A DNA stretch of 64,000 nucleotides from Clostridiales bacterium. GTDB taxonomy: Bacteria > Bacillota > Clostridia > Christensenellales > Aristaeellaceae. A program made the translations under genes and the position numbers. This document shows positions 16,609 through 24,549 of the stretch, piece after piece. The stretch lies in contig SFHK01000002.1 of assembly GCA_004556395.1 (NCBI GenBank), positions 1 through 64,000 of the forward strand, read 5' to 3'. The notes below the pieces were generated by a model, which was given only the letters and a program-made list of their open reading frames with translations, was not told where the DNA came from and searched no databases. How positions within the stretch are numbered: position 1 is the first letter of the stretch; each line of letters opens with the position of its first letter.

Positions 16609-16917
16609 GTGTACGCAGTCATTCAAACCGGTGGCAAGCAGTACCGCGTCCAGCAGGGCGACGTGATCTTTGTGGAAAAGCTCGATCGGCAGGCGGACGA
16701 AGTGGTGAATTTTGACGTACTGCTTCTGGGCAAGGACGACGAAACCGTGATCGGAGCTCCCGTTGTCGAGGGCGCGAAGGTTGAGGGTAAGGTTGTCAGC
16801 CAGGTCAAGAGCGCGAAGGTGGTCGTGTATAAGTACAAGGCCAAGAAGAACGAGCGGAAAAAGCAGGGTCATCGTCAGCCTTACACGAAGGTTGAAATTA
16901 CCGCCATCAACGGCTGA
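16609..16917 (+). CDS. rplU: 50S ribosomal protein L21
   Basis: A 102-residue protein: MYAVIQTGGKQYRVQQGD at the N-terminus and KYKAKKNERKKQGHRQPYT at the C-terminus are classic L21. The start is GTG at 16609, nine bases after TAGGAGG; an upstream in-frame GTG lies inside the ribosome binding site. First gene of rplU-prp-rpmA. Confidence 0.97.
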   Translation: MYAVIQTGGKQYRVQQGDVIFVEKLDRQADEVVNFDVLLLGKDDETVIGAPVVEGAKVEGKVVSQVKSAKVVVYKYKAKKNERKKQGHRQPYTKVEITAING

Positions 16918-16922
16918 GTTTC

Positions 16923-17264
16923 ATGACGAAGGTCGTATTTTTTGAGGACGGAGACGGCAGACTGTGCGGGTTTGAAGCCGCGGGACATGCCGGCTACGCC
17001 GAATCGGGAAGGGACATCGTCTGCGCCGCCATTTCGGCACTCACGCAGGCGACGGTTTTGGGACTGGAAGAAGTGGCGTGCGCGCCCGTTCAGACGCGAA
17101 CGGACGAGGACACCGGCTATCTCCGCTGCATGCTTTCCGGTTCGCCGAAGAAGGAAGCGCTCGATCAGGCGCAGGTTCTTTTCCGGACGCTCGAAAAAGC
17201 TTTGACCGCCATTTCCAACGACTATCCCGGTACCATCCGGATCATCATCAGAGAACGGAGGTAG
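16923..17264 (+). CDS. prp: Ribosomal-processing cysteine protease Prp
   Basis: A 113-residue protease with the catalytic pair His22 (GHAGYAESGRDIVCAA) and Cys34. In Firmicutes Prp removes the N-terminal extension of L27, a cut needed for functional 50S subunits. It sits between rplU and rpmA with 4-6 base gaps, and the substrate gene next door has the expected cleavage site. Confidence 0.95.
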   Translation: MTKVVFFEDGDGRLCGFEAAGHAGYAESGRDIVCAAISALTQATVLGLEEVACAPVQTRTDEDTGYLRCMLSGSPKKEALDQAQVLFRTLEKALTAISNDYPGTIRIIIRERR

Positions 17265-17268
17265 ACAC

Positions 17269-17565
17269 ATGTTCAAGATGAATCTTCAGCTGTTCGCGCA
17301 CAAAAAAGGAATGGGTTCTTCGCGTAACGGCCGTGACAGCCACGCGCAGCGCCTTGGCACCAAGCGCGCGGATGGTCAGTTCGTTCTTGCGGGCAATATC
17401 CTTGTTCGTCAGCGCGGCACCAAAATTCATCCCGGCCTGAATGTGGGCATCGGCGATGACGATACGCTGTACGCGAAGATGGACGGCGTCGTGAAGTTCG
17501 AACGCCACGGCAAGGATAAGAAGAAGGTCAGCATTTATCCGAAGACCGAAGCCGCCGCCGAATAA
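17269..17565 (+). CDS. rpmA: 50S ribosomal protein L27 with Prp-cleaved N-terminal extension
   Basis: A 98-residue L27. Residues 1-9 (MFKMNLQLF) are the Firmicutes extension; Prp should cut after Phe9 to expose AHKKGMGSSRNGRDS, whose tail reaches the peptidyl-transferase centre. GTKIHPGLNVGIGDDDTLYA is the conserved core. A terminator follows at 17582. Confidence 0.97.
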   Translation: MFKMNLQLFAHKKGMGSSRNGRDSHAQRLGTKRADGQFVLAGNILVRQRGTKIHPGLNVGIGDDDTLYAKMDGVVKFERHGKDKKKVSIYPKTEAAAE

Positions 17566-17581
17566 GCGAAAAGCGAAAATT

Positions 17582-17619
17582 ACCCGCGCAGAGGTTTTCC
17601 TCCGGCGCGGGTTTTTGTT
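17582..17619 (+). terminator. Terminator of the rplU-prp-rpmA operon
   Basis: ACCCGCGC (17582-17589) pairs with GCGCGGGT near 17606-17611, followed by TTTTTGTTT. Confidence 0.85.
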
Positions 17620-17643
17620 TCGGCGAGCGTTGACAGAGAACAA

Positions 17644-18441
17644 ATGAGAGAGATGAATCTGCGCCTTACGCTGATGGACAGCGCGCAGGCGTTTCACTGG
17701 CGGAAAATCGGCGGCGTGTTCGCCGCGGTTGTGGATGGGCGTGTGCTCACGAGCGCGGACGAGGACGCGTTTGCCCGGGCGTACTTTGACGACGCGCGGG
17801 ACTATTCGCGTCTCATGGAGGACTGCGCGTCGTATCCCGTCGCGGCGCGAGCCGTTCAGGCGACGCCGGGGCTGCGGGTGCTCAATCAGCCGCCGTGGGA
17901 GGCGCTGCTTCAGTTCATCCTCTCGGCGAACAACAATGTGGCGCGGATTCGCGCGCTGGTCACGGCGCTCAATGAGACGTATGGCGAAGCGCACGCGTTT
18001 CAGGGCGAGACGCTGCATGGCTTCCCGAAGCCGGAGGTGCTGGCGAATCTGACGGAAGCGGAGCTTCGCGCGCGCGTGACCTGCGGCTATCGCGCGGCGT
18101 ATCTGATCGGCACGGCGCGCATGGTGGCGGACGGCTTTCCGCTGAACGCGCTTTCCGCGATGCCGATTGAACGGGCGCGGGAGGAGCTGATGCGCCTGCC
18201 CGGCGTGGGGCCGAAGGTGGCGGACTGCGCGCTGCTGTTCGGCTGCCGCCATGCCGACGCGTTCCCGGTGGACGTGTGGGTGAAGCGGCTGATGGCCGAC
18301 TGGTTCGGCGTGACCGGCTCGCCCGCGTTTCTGGCGCGGGAGGCGCGGCGGATGTTCGGAGAGCGCTGCGGACTCGTGCAGCAGTCGCTGTTCCATGCGG
18401 CGCGCGTGGGGCTGATTGAAACCGGAGGAAAAACGGCATGA
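17644..18441 (+). CDS. OGG1-type 8-oxoguanine DNA glycosylase
   Basis: A 265-residue HhH-GPD glycosylase/AP lyase that removes 8-oxoguanine. The N-terminal domain has the OGG1-like DSAQAFHWRK; QFILSANNNVARI (90-102), the helix-hairpin-helix LMRLPGVGPKVADC with catalytic Lys191, and the catalytic Asp210 in FPVDVWVKR are all present. This is the OGG1 form known from Clostridium rather than MutM. The start is ATG 17644 or the in-frame ATG at 17653; neither has a strong ribosome binding site. It overlaps the DUF554 gene by 4 bp. Confidence 0.88.
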   Translation: MREMNLRLTLMDSAQAFHWRKIGGVFAAVVDGRVLTSADEDAFARAYFDDARDYSRLMEDCASYPVAARAVQATPGLRVLNQPPWEALLQFILSANNNVARIRALVTALNETYGEAHAFQGETLHGFPKPEVLANLTEAELRARVTCGYRAAYLIGTARMVADGFPLNALSAMPIERAREELMRLPGVGPKVADCALLFGCRHADAFPVDVWVKRLMADWFGVTGSPAFLAREARRMFGERCGLVQQSLFHAARVGLIETGGKTA

Positions 18442-19136
18442 CGGGCGTGTTGGTGAATTTTGCGACGGTGGTCGTGGGCGGACTGATCGGCAGCTTCATT
18501 CGAAAGGGCGTGCCGGATCGCCTGCGGGCGGCAATCACGAACGGCATTGCGCTGTGCGTGCTGGTGATCGGCGTATCGGGCGCGATTGAGACGCAGAACC
18601 AGCTGCTGATGATCATTTGCATCGTGGTCGGCACGCTGATCGGCGAAGCGCTGAACATCGAGCGCGGCATTGAAAAGCTGGGCGGCGGCGTTCAGCGCAT
18701 GTTCTCCGGCGGAAGCGGGTTCGCGGAGGGCTTCGTTTCGGCTACGCTGCTGTTTTCCGTGGGCTCGATGGCTGTGGTCGGCTCGCTGGACGCGGGCTTT
18801 GGCAACAACGCCACGCTGCTGGCCAAGGCGGCGCTGGACGGCGTGTCGGCGCTGATGTTTGCTTCGACCTACGGCTGGAGCGTCGCGCTGGCGGCCGTGC
18901 CGCTGACGCTGTATCAGGGGCTGATCGCGCTGCTGGCCGTGTGGGTCAAGCCGTATCTCGGCGCGGATGTGATCGTCGAGATGAAGGCGGTGGGCAGCGT
19001 TATGATCATCGCGCTGAGCGTGAACATGCTGGGGCTTTTGAAGGAAGGCAAGCTGCGGGTGGCGAACATGCTGCCGTCGATGTTCCTGCCGATTCTGGCG
19101 CTGCCGCTGGAAGCGTGGATTCGCGGGCTGTTCTGA
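18438..19136 (+). CDS. DUF554 family membrane protein
   Basis: A 232-residue protein with six or seven membrane segments. The repeated halves (NFATVVVGGLIGS at the start, GNNATLLAKAALDGVSALMFAST in the middle) and SATLLFSVGSMAVVGSLDAG match DUF554/YdfK proteins, putative transporters of unknown substrate. ATGA overlap with the upstream glycosylase gene suggests coupling. Confidence 0.88.
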   Translation: MTGVLVNFATVVVGGLIGSFIRKGVPDRLRAAITNGIALCVLVIGVSGAIETQNQLLMIICIVVGTLIGEALNIERGIEKLGGGVQRMFSGGSGFAEGFVSATLLFSVGSMAVVGSLDAGFGNNATLLAKAALDGVSALMFASTYGWSVALAAVPLTLYQGLIALLAVWVKPYLGADVIVEMKAVGSVMIIALSVNMLGLLKEGKLRVANMLPSMFLPILALPLEAWIRGLF

Positions 19137-19154
19137 CGGAGAAAGAGGTGCGCA

Positions 19155-20099
19155 ATGACGAACGAAGCGCTTGAGAAGCGTGCGCGGGAACTCGGCTTCG
19201 ACCGGGTCTGGGCGCTGCGGCCGATTTACGCGCCGCGCAGGCGCGTAAATCGTCTGAACGCGAACGTGGCGGACGATCCGGAAGCGCTCGCGCCCGGAAC
19301 GCAGACGGTCATTTTGCTTTTAAAGGGCTACGCACCCTATCGCGAGGCGGCGGAAAACGGCCGCGGCGCGATGATCTCCGCGTATTACGCGGCGTCCAAT
19401 CAGGCCTACGCGGCGGCGAAGGCGCTGGCGCGGGAGCTGCGCGAGGAGGGCTGGCACACGCTGTCCGGCGCGCAGATTGCCATCAAGCCCATGATGGCAC
19501 AGTATGGTCTGGGGCTGGAAGGGTATAATACGCTGATCGCCGTGGACGGGCTCGGGTCGCGCTTTCACGCGCAGGTGATTCTGACGGACGCGCCGTTCGC
19601 GCGCGAGCCGCTGCCAGAAGTGATGTGCACCGTGGATGAACGGTGCCGCGGCTGCCGCGCGTGCGCGAGAGTATGCCCCGTGGGCGCGATTTCCGATGCG
19701 GGCGTGGACATTGAGAAATGCCTGCGCGCGCGTTCGGAGGGCGAATTCATTCCGCCGGAGCTGCGGCCCTTATACGAGAACCGGCTGCTGGGCTGCGAAA
19801 TCTGCCAGAACGCGTGCCTGCGCAACGCCTGTGAAACGCGGGAAATGCCCGCGGACGTGAGCGAATCGCTGGAGCTTGGGCGGCTGCTTCGCGGTGATCT
19901 GGGCGCGCTGGCCGATGAAATCGGGAGAAATTATGCGCGAAAGACGCGCATCCGCGTGAAGGCGGCGATGCTTGCGGGCAACCTGCGCCGCGCGGACTGC
20001 ATGGGGGAACTGAAAGAGCTTTTGCGTTCGGATTCGGAGCGTGAGAGCGAGATGGCCGCATGGGCCATACGACAGATAGAAGGGAAGGAAACCACATGA
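19155..20099 (+). CDS. Epoxyqueuosine reductase (QueG)-like iron-sulfur protein
   Basis: A 314-residue protein. Two [4Fe-4S] motifs are visible: C164, C167, C170 and C174 (CRGCRACARVCP), and C189 with C214, C217 and C221 (CEICQNAC). QueG uses cobalamin and two clusters to reduce epoxyqueuosine in tRNA. The N-terminus is shorter and more divergent than E. coli QueG (about 380 residues), so it could be a QueG-like reductase with another substrate. The C-terminal helices (RIRVKAAMLAGNLRRADC) resemble the HEAT-like end of QueG. It overlaps the next gene by ATGA. Confidence 0.75.
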   Translation: MTNEALEKRARELGFDRVWALRPIYAPRRRVNRLNANVADDPEALAPGTQTVILLLKGYAPYREAAENGRGAMISAYYAASNQAYAAAKALARELREEGWHTLSGAQIAIKPMMAQYGLGLEGYNTLIAVDGLGSRFHAQVILTDAPFAREPLPEVMCTVDERCRGCRACARVCPVGAISDAGVDIEKCLRARSEGEFIPPELRPLYENRLLGCEICQNACLRNACETREMPADVSESLELGRLLRGDLGALADEIGRNYARKTRIRVKAAMLAGNLRRADCMGELKELLRSDSERESEMAAWAIRQIEGKETT

Positions 20100-20929
20100 G
20101 AATCGGCGTTCGCGGACATGACTATGGTACGACCACTGCGACGGAGCTTGCGCGGCGGATTTCCGAAGCGGGCTTCAGCTGTTTGCAGCTTGCGCTTCAC
20201 AAGGCGATTGAGGGCGTGCAGCCGGAATACGGACGGCTGAATCCCGGATTCTGCTATGATGTGCGGCGTGCGTTTGAGGACAGGCATCTGGAAGTGGCCG
20301 TGCTGGGCTGCTACATTGACCCGGCTTCGCTGGACGAGGAAAAGCGGCTGTACGATGTGAAGCGCTTCCGCGAGCAGGTGGCGTATTGCCGGCAGCTGGG
20401 CTCGAACATCGTCGCGACGGAAACCAGCAGCTATCAGGGCGACGAGGCCGGTCGAGAAGCGCAGTTCGCGCGCCTGACCGACAGCGTGCTGCGCATGGTG
20501 GAGCAGGCGGAGCGCTTTGGCGTGTTCGTCGGCATCGAGCCGGTGCACGTGCACACGCTGAACACGCCCGCGCTCACGCGCCGTCTTCTGGACATCGTCG
20601 CCTGCGACAACATGCAGATCGTGCTCGATCCGATCAACCTGCTTTCTCCGCAGACCATCGACCGTCAGCGCGAGATCATCGACGAATGCCTTGCGCTGTT
20701 CGGCGACCGCATCGTCGCCATTCACGCCAAGGATGTGCAGATTGGCGAAAACGGCCGCTTCCGTCCCTGCGTAATCGGCGACGGTCTGTTCGACCACGAA
20801 TATTTTTATGGGAAGCTTGCGAAGGTCAAGCCGGGTATCAGCGTGCTGCGCGAGGAAGCGCACCCGGAGACGGCCGCGAAGGACATTGCCCGGCTGAAGC
20901 AGTTCATTGCGCGGGCGGAGGGTGTATGA
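20096..20929 (+). CDS. Sugar phosphate isomerase/epimerase family (TIM barrel)
   Basis: A 277-residue xylose-isomerase-like TIM barrel (AP endonuclease 2 superfamily). Metal-ligand positions are plausible at GIEPVHVHTL, ILDPINLL, IHAKDVQ and the C-terminal LREEAHPE. The first strand is GVRGHDYG and FSCLQLALHKAI follows. Substrate unknown. The start ATG overlaps the QueG-like stop, and the stop overlaps the next start. Confidence 0.8.
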   Translation: MRIGVRGHDYGTTTATELARRISEAGFSCLQLALHKAIEGVQPEYGRLNPGFCYDVRRAFEDRHLEVAVLGCYIDPASLDEEKRLYDVKRFREQVAYCRQLGSNIVATETSSYQGDEAGREAQFARLTDSVLRMVEQAERFGVFVGIEPVHVHTLNTPALTRRLLDIVACDNMQIVLDPINLLSPQTIDRQREIIDECLALFGDRIVAIHAKDVQIGENGRFRPCVIGDGLFDHEYFYGKLAKVKPGISVLREEAHPETAAKDIARLKQFIARAEGV

Positions 20930-21399
20930 CGTTTGGAATCGCACTGATTCGTTTCACGCTGTTTTGCGTGATTGTGGGAATCGTTCTGATGATTGTCGGC
21001 ATGGCGATACCGAGACGCTTTCGTCCGGACGCGTTTCCGTTTCGACCGTGGCGGTCCGAAACGCCGGAGTTTTTCAAAAGGCTGCGCGTGTCGCGCTGGA
21101 AGGGCTACATGCCGGACGCAAGCCGCGTCGTGCGCGGCATGACGCGCAAGCTCGCGGGCAATGACTCGAGCAGCGTGCATCTTGCGCGGCTGGTGCAGGA
21201 AACCTGTGTGGCGGAGCTGACACACTGGGTGCTGATGGCCATCTGCCCGGCGTCGCTTGTGTTCGCGCCGTGCGAGTGGACGCCGCTGTTCATCCTGCTG
21301 TACGACATCGGCAACCTGCCGTTCATCGTGATCCAGCGTTACAACCGGCCGCGGATGATGAAAATTCTGCGGATGAGGGAAGAGAGGGAAAGAGCATGA
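20926..21399 (+). CDS. CrtO-like (glycosyl-diaponeurosporenoate acyltransferase family) membrane protein
   Basis: A 157-residue protein with a membrane segment at 5-27 and two more near 95-135. KGYMPDASRVV, LARLVQETCVAELTHW and NLPFIVIQRYNRPR match the CrtO-type acyltransferase family as I recall it. In Clostridia without carotenoid genes the true role is unknown. The start was chosen by the ATGA overlap with the upstream gene; it is also coupled to the next gene by ATGA. Confidence 0.65.
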   Translation: MTFGIALIRFTLFCVIVGIVLMIVGMAIPRRFRPDAFPFRPWRSETPEFFKRLRVSRWKGYMPDASRVVRGMTRKLAGNDSSSVHLARLVQETCVAELTHWVLMAICPASLVFAPCEWTPLFILLYDIGNLPFIVIQRYNRPRMMKILRMREERERA

Positions 21400-22127
21400 A
21401 CCGCGCGGGTCTGGTTTCAATCACCTTCCGAAACAAAACGCCCCGGGAAATCGTGGCGCTGATGAAGCGCGCCGGGCTGTCTCAGGTGGAATGGGGCGGC
21501 GACGTGCACGTGAAGCCCGGCGCGGAGAGCGCCGCGGAGGTTCGGCGCATGACCGAGGGCGAGGGTCTGCGCACCAGCGCATACGGCAGCTATTACCGGC
21601 TGGAGGAAAACGCCTTCGGGCCGTGGCTGGATGAGGCCGAAGCGCTCGGCGCGCCGGTGATTCGCGTGTGGGCGGGTCGAAAGGGCAGCGCCGAGGTGGA
21701 CGAGTGGGAGCGCGAGACGCTTGTTCACACGCTGAACGACTGCGTGCGGCAGGCGGCGGAGCGGAACATCGTCGTATCGCTGGAATATCACCCGAACACG
21801 CTGACGGACAGCCGCGACAGCGTGCGCCGCCTGATGCGGGAAAGCGAGACGTCGTTCCACTGGCAGCCGCGCTGGGACTGGCCGGAGGAGGAGCGCCTTG
21901 CGGCGCTGAAGGAGGTCGTGCCGCGGCTGACCTGCGTGCACACGTTTACGTGGCGGCATGAAGGAAAGGGAATCGTTCGCCTGCCGCTGTCGGACGGCGC
22001 GGAAATGTGGAATCAGGTTCCGGCAAGCGCCGCGAACGCGCCCATGCTTCTGGAATTCGTCGAAAACGACAGCGACGAAGCGCTTCTGCGCGACGCGGCG
22101 TGGCTGCGCGCGATGCTCGAAAAATAA
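21396..22127 (+). CDS. Sugar phosphate isomerase/epimerase family (TIM barrel), second copy
   Basis: A 243-residue TIM barrel of the xylose-isomerase-like superfamily: QVEWGGDVHV, IRVWAGRKGS, VSLEYHPNTL, FHWQPRWDW and VHTFTW are the strand ends expected to carry metal or substrate residues. It is only distantly like the gene at 20096. Last gene of the coupled run beginning at 17644; no clear terminator before the smpB promoter. Confidence 0.78.
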   Translation: MNRAGLVSITFRNKTPREIVALMKRAGLSQVEWGGDVHVKPGAESAAEVRRMTEGEGLRTSAYGSYYRLEENAFGPWLDEAEALGAPVIRVWAGRKGSAEVDEWERETLVHTLNDCVRQAAERNIVVSLEYHPNTLTDSRDSVRRLMRESETSFHWQPRWDWPEEERLAALKEVVPRLTCVHTFTWRHEGKGIVRLPLSDGAEMWNQVPASAANAPMLLEFVENDSDEALLRDAAWLRAMLEK

Positions 22128-22130
22128 AGG

Positions 22131-22159
22131 TTTACAACCGGCGCCGTTCGTGGTATAAT
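22131..22159 (+). promoter_or_regulatory. smpB promoter
   Basis: TTTACA (22131-22136), 17-bp spacer, TATAAT (22154-22159). Confidence 0.75.
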
Positions 22160-22187
22160 GAACGATGCATGACAGGAGGCGAAGAGA

Positions 22188-22646
22188 ATGCCGGATTCGG
22201 AGATCAAGGTTGTGGCACAAAATCGAAAAGCCCGGCATGACTACTTCGTGGAGGAAACCTTCGAAGCGGGCATTGAGCTGCGCGGCACGGAGGTCAAGTC
22301 CATTCGTCTCGGAAAATGCAACCTGAAGGATTGCTACGCGGCGGTTGAGCACGGCGAGATGCTGGTGTACGGCATGCACATCAGTCCCTATGAAAAGGGA
22401 AACATCTTCAATACCGATCCGCTGCGCCCGAAGCGCCTTCTGATGCACAAGGCGGAGATTCGCAAGCTCGATCAGACCACGGTTCTGAAGGGCATGACGC
22501 TGATTCCGCTGAGCGTGTATCTGAAGAAGGGGCGCATGAAGGTGCAGCTGGGTCTGTGTCGCGGCAAAAAGAACTACGACAAGCGCGACGACATGGCCAA
22601 GCGCGACGCAAACCGCGAAATCGAGCGCAGCATGCGCCAGAAATAG
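22188..22646 (+). CDS. smpB: SsrA-binding protein SmpB
   Basis: A 152-residue protein that binds tmRNA and brings it to stalled ribosomes. KVVAQNRKARHDYFVEETFE, GTEVKSIRLGK, DPLRPKRLLMHK and the basic C-terminus (GKKNYDKRDDMAKRDANREI) are diagnostic. The tmRNA gene starts 14 bases downstream, probably on the same transcript. Confidence 0.97.
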   Translation: MPDSEIKVVAQNRKARHDYFVEETFEAGIELRGTEVKSIRLGKCNLKDCYAAVEHGEMLVYGMHISPYEKGNIFNTDPLRPKRLLMHKAEIRKLDQTTVLKGMTLIPLSVYLKKGRMKVQLGLCRGKKNYDKRDDMAKRDANREIERSMRQK

Positions 22647-22660
22647 CAGTTCCGCATCAT

Positions 22661-23008
22661 GGGGGCGTATTTGGTTTCGACGGGGACTCAGGGGAGAAGA
22701 GAAGCGAGCGGCAGCCCCGATCTGCCATAAAATCGGGAAAAACAATAACTGCGAATAACGACAGTTACGCCGTCGCCGCTTAATGCGGTGACCGTCGACC
22801 CTAAGCCTCCTGCGGCGTAGGTCATCGGCGTCATAAAGGCAGGGAACGGGCCCAATAAAGCTTTGAAGCGGGCCGGCATTTATGAAGCTACCGTAGGCGG
22901 AATCCTGTTCGCGGGAGTCCGTCGAGGGGAATCCTAAAACACGAACTGCGCTCGGAGACGCTCTTTTCGTCGGGTTTTCGGACAGGGGTTCGACCCCCCT
23001 CGCCTCCA
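22661..23008 (+). ncRNA. ssrA: Transfer-messenger RNA (tmRNA)
   Basis: The 5' end GGGGGCG pairs with CGCCTCC at 23001-23007 to form the tRNA-like acceptor stem. The T-arm GGGTTCGACCCCC is present. The tag frame at 22751-22780 encodes ANNDSYAVAA followed by TAA. The 3' CCA is not encoded directly (the sequence reads CTCCATACC), so it must be added after processing. Confidence 0.96.
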
Positions 23009-23013
23009 TACCA

Positions 23014-23050
23014 GTCCAGCCGGAAATGCAGATTTCGGCTGGACGCTTTT
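23014..23050 (+). terminator. tmRNA terminator
   Basis: GTCCAGCCGGAAAT pairs with ATTTCGGCTGGAC and is followed by GCTTTTTATT. Confidence 0.85.
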
Positions 23051-23197
23051 TATTCAGACGCTTTTCACGTTTTTCAGGCCTTGGGACGAACCCATCGATT
23101 CCGGAGCGGGCGGTTCATTGATACAGCCGCAATCCGGCTAAGAACATTTTATTGATTTCCTCGTTGATCTGCGCCAATGACAGATCGATTTCACTTT

Positions 23198-23680
23198 TCA
23201 TGCACAGGTGTACAGCTCGATCAGGCCGCTGGCGAGGACGTGGACAAAGACCAGAAAGCCGTATTTGTCGCGGCTGGGTTCGTCGTCGATATTGGCGACC
23301 AGGCGGTCGATGAACAGCTTTTTCAGTTTTTCCAGAAAAATCGGATAGTTTTGCGTGTGCACCAGCATCCGGCAGTCGTCCTCGTCGTTTAGGATAAACT
23401 GCTCGAAGCGCTTGAGCAGCGGCAGCGGGTGATCCAGCTTCTGGCTGAACAGCGTCTGATCCAGATAGAGGTTGAACTTCTGGATGAACTCGTTTTTGAT
23501 TTCCTCCGCGATGGCGCTCACATCCGGGTAATGGGCGTAGAAGGTGTTGCGGCTCAGGTTGGCGCGGTTCACCACGTCCACCACCGTGATCTTCGACGCG
23601 TCCTTTTCCGTGGACAGCTCGATATACGCCTTGCGCAGCATATTTTTGGAACGCAGCACGCTTCGATTGGGCTTGACCAT
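23198..23680 (-). CDS. TetR/AcrR-family regulator, frameshifted near its 3' end
   Basis: A 160-residue open frame with a TetR helix-turn-helix: SKITVVDVVNRANLSRNTFYAHYPD (about residues 28-52). The start ATG 23680 follows GGAGGGATC; the frame is open upstream without family similarity. The frame ends in LYTCA, while the other minus frame continues with CMKSEIDLSLAQINEEINKM to a stop at 23115, exactly the kind of helix expected at a TetR C-terminus. Removing one TG from a TGTG at about 23200 would join them to give about 187 residues. It is divergent from the oleate hydratase fragment, a plausible former target. Confidence 0.75.
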   Translation of the reverse strand: MVKPNRSVLRSKNMLRKAYIELSTEKDASKITVVDVVNRANLSRNTFYAHYPDVSAIAEEIKNEFIQKFNLYLDQTLFSQKLDHPLPLLKRFEQFILNDEDDCRMLVHTQNYPIFLEKLKKLFIDRLVANIDDEPSRDKYGFLVFVHVLASGLIELYTCA

Positions 23681-23764
23681 GACGATCCCTCCAGAATTTT
23701 TTGTAAAATAAGGACACTTTCTGCACATCTGTACGTTTTTGCGCATTTCGCGGAAAATTGACCG

Positions 23765-23794
23765 TTGTGTTTTCACACCTTGAGTCATTATAAT
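23765..23794 (+). promoter_or_regulatory. Promoter and possible operator before the oleate hydratase fragment
   Basis: TTGTGT (23765-23770), 18-bp spacer, TATAAT (23789-23794). The spacer start contains the palindrome GTGTTTTCACAC, a candidate site for the divergent TetR protein. Confidence 0.5.
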
Positions 23795-23849
23795 CAGGCC
23801 ATCCTCCGAAGTAAAGCGGAGGAAATGAAAAAGCAAGGAGCTGGAAACG

Positions 23850-24134
23850 ATGAAGTTTTACGATCAGATCACCCCGAAAATCCCAGAGCGCATCGAAGAA
23901 AAGCACGTGCACATCATCGGCAGCGGCATTGCCGGTCTGGCCGCCGCGGTGTATCTCGTTCAGGACGCCAAGATGCCGGGCAAAAACATTACGATCTATG
24001 AAGCGCGCCCCAATCTGGGCGGCTGTCTGGAAGCCTTCGGCAGCGCCGATGACGGCTATCTGAGCACGGGCGCTCGTGAGCCGGAACCGTATTTCCAGTG
24101 CATGGGGATTACAGCATCGAGCGAATTTTCCTGA
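23850..24134 (+). pseudogene. Truncated oleate hydratase (N-terminal FAD-binding part only)
   Basis: The first about 80 residues match oleate hydratase: KIPERIEEKHVHIIGSGIAG with the FAD dinucleotide fold GSGIAGLAAAVYL, NITIYEARPNLGGCLEAFG, and GAREPEPYFQC. The intact enzyme, which adds water to oleate or linoleate, is about 590 residues; here the frame ends 13 residues later with unrelated sequence. It keeps a good ribosome binding site (AAGGAG) and promoter, so a short product may be made but cannot be active. Confidence 0.8.
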
Positions 24135-24147
24135 AATGGGGGAAGTT

Positions 24148-24534
24148 CTACGAGTCGTATAGGGAGTGTTCATTCTGGCACGCGTTTTTGCCGTTGGAGT
24201 CGGGGCGCTTCGTGGAAATCTTGATGACGGTGGCGGTCCGGTCGCCGTTGTTCCAGATGGAATGCGGGATCATCCCATCCACGAATACCTCCTGATTCTT
24301 GCCCGCGAGGATTTCTTTGTCACCGGAGATGATGCGCACTTCGCCGTCTACGACGATGAAGAGGTGGTTGTCGCTGTGCGTATGGTTGTTTTCGGGGCCG
24401 CCGCCGTTTTTCTCGATGTAGGCGATCGCGCCCCCCCCCCAGTGGATGTCGCCCATTTCGTCAAACAGCTTTTTCGCCAGAAAGCCCCTGTGGCCCTCTG
24501 GGGTGATGAATGGATTTTCCGTTCGTGCGTTCAT
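24148..24534 (-). CDS. Small cupin-domain protein with an internal G10 tract
   Basis: A 128-residue cupin: ENNHTHSDNHLFIVVDGEV is cupin motif 1 with three histidines, and FVDGMIPHSIWNNGD is motif 2. The fold binds a metal and small ligand; function unknown. On the coding strand ten consecutive G residues (24431-24440) encode part of HWGGG, a site prone to slippage. It is convergent with the oleate hydratase fragment and 15 bp from the DUF4097 gene. Confidence 0.7.
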   Translation of the reverse strand: MNARTENPFITPEGHRGFLAKKLFDEMGDIHWGGGAIAYIEKNGGGPENNHTHSDNHLFIVVDGEVRIISGDKEILAGKNQEVFVDGMIPHSIWNNGDRTATVIKISTKRPDSNGKNACQNEHSLYDS

Positions 24535-24549
24535 TGCGATTCTCCTTGT

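Noticed and set aside
24098..24295. Plus frame MHGDYSIERIFLKWGKF after the oleate hydratase fragment
   Set aside because: No ribosome binding site, and it runs antisense through the cupin gene. It may hold a few junction codons but is not a gene.
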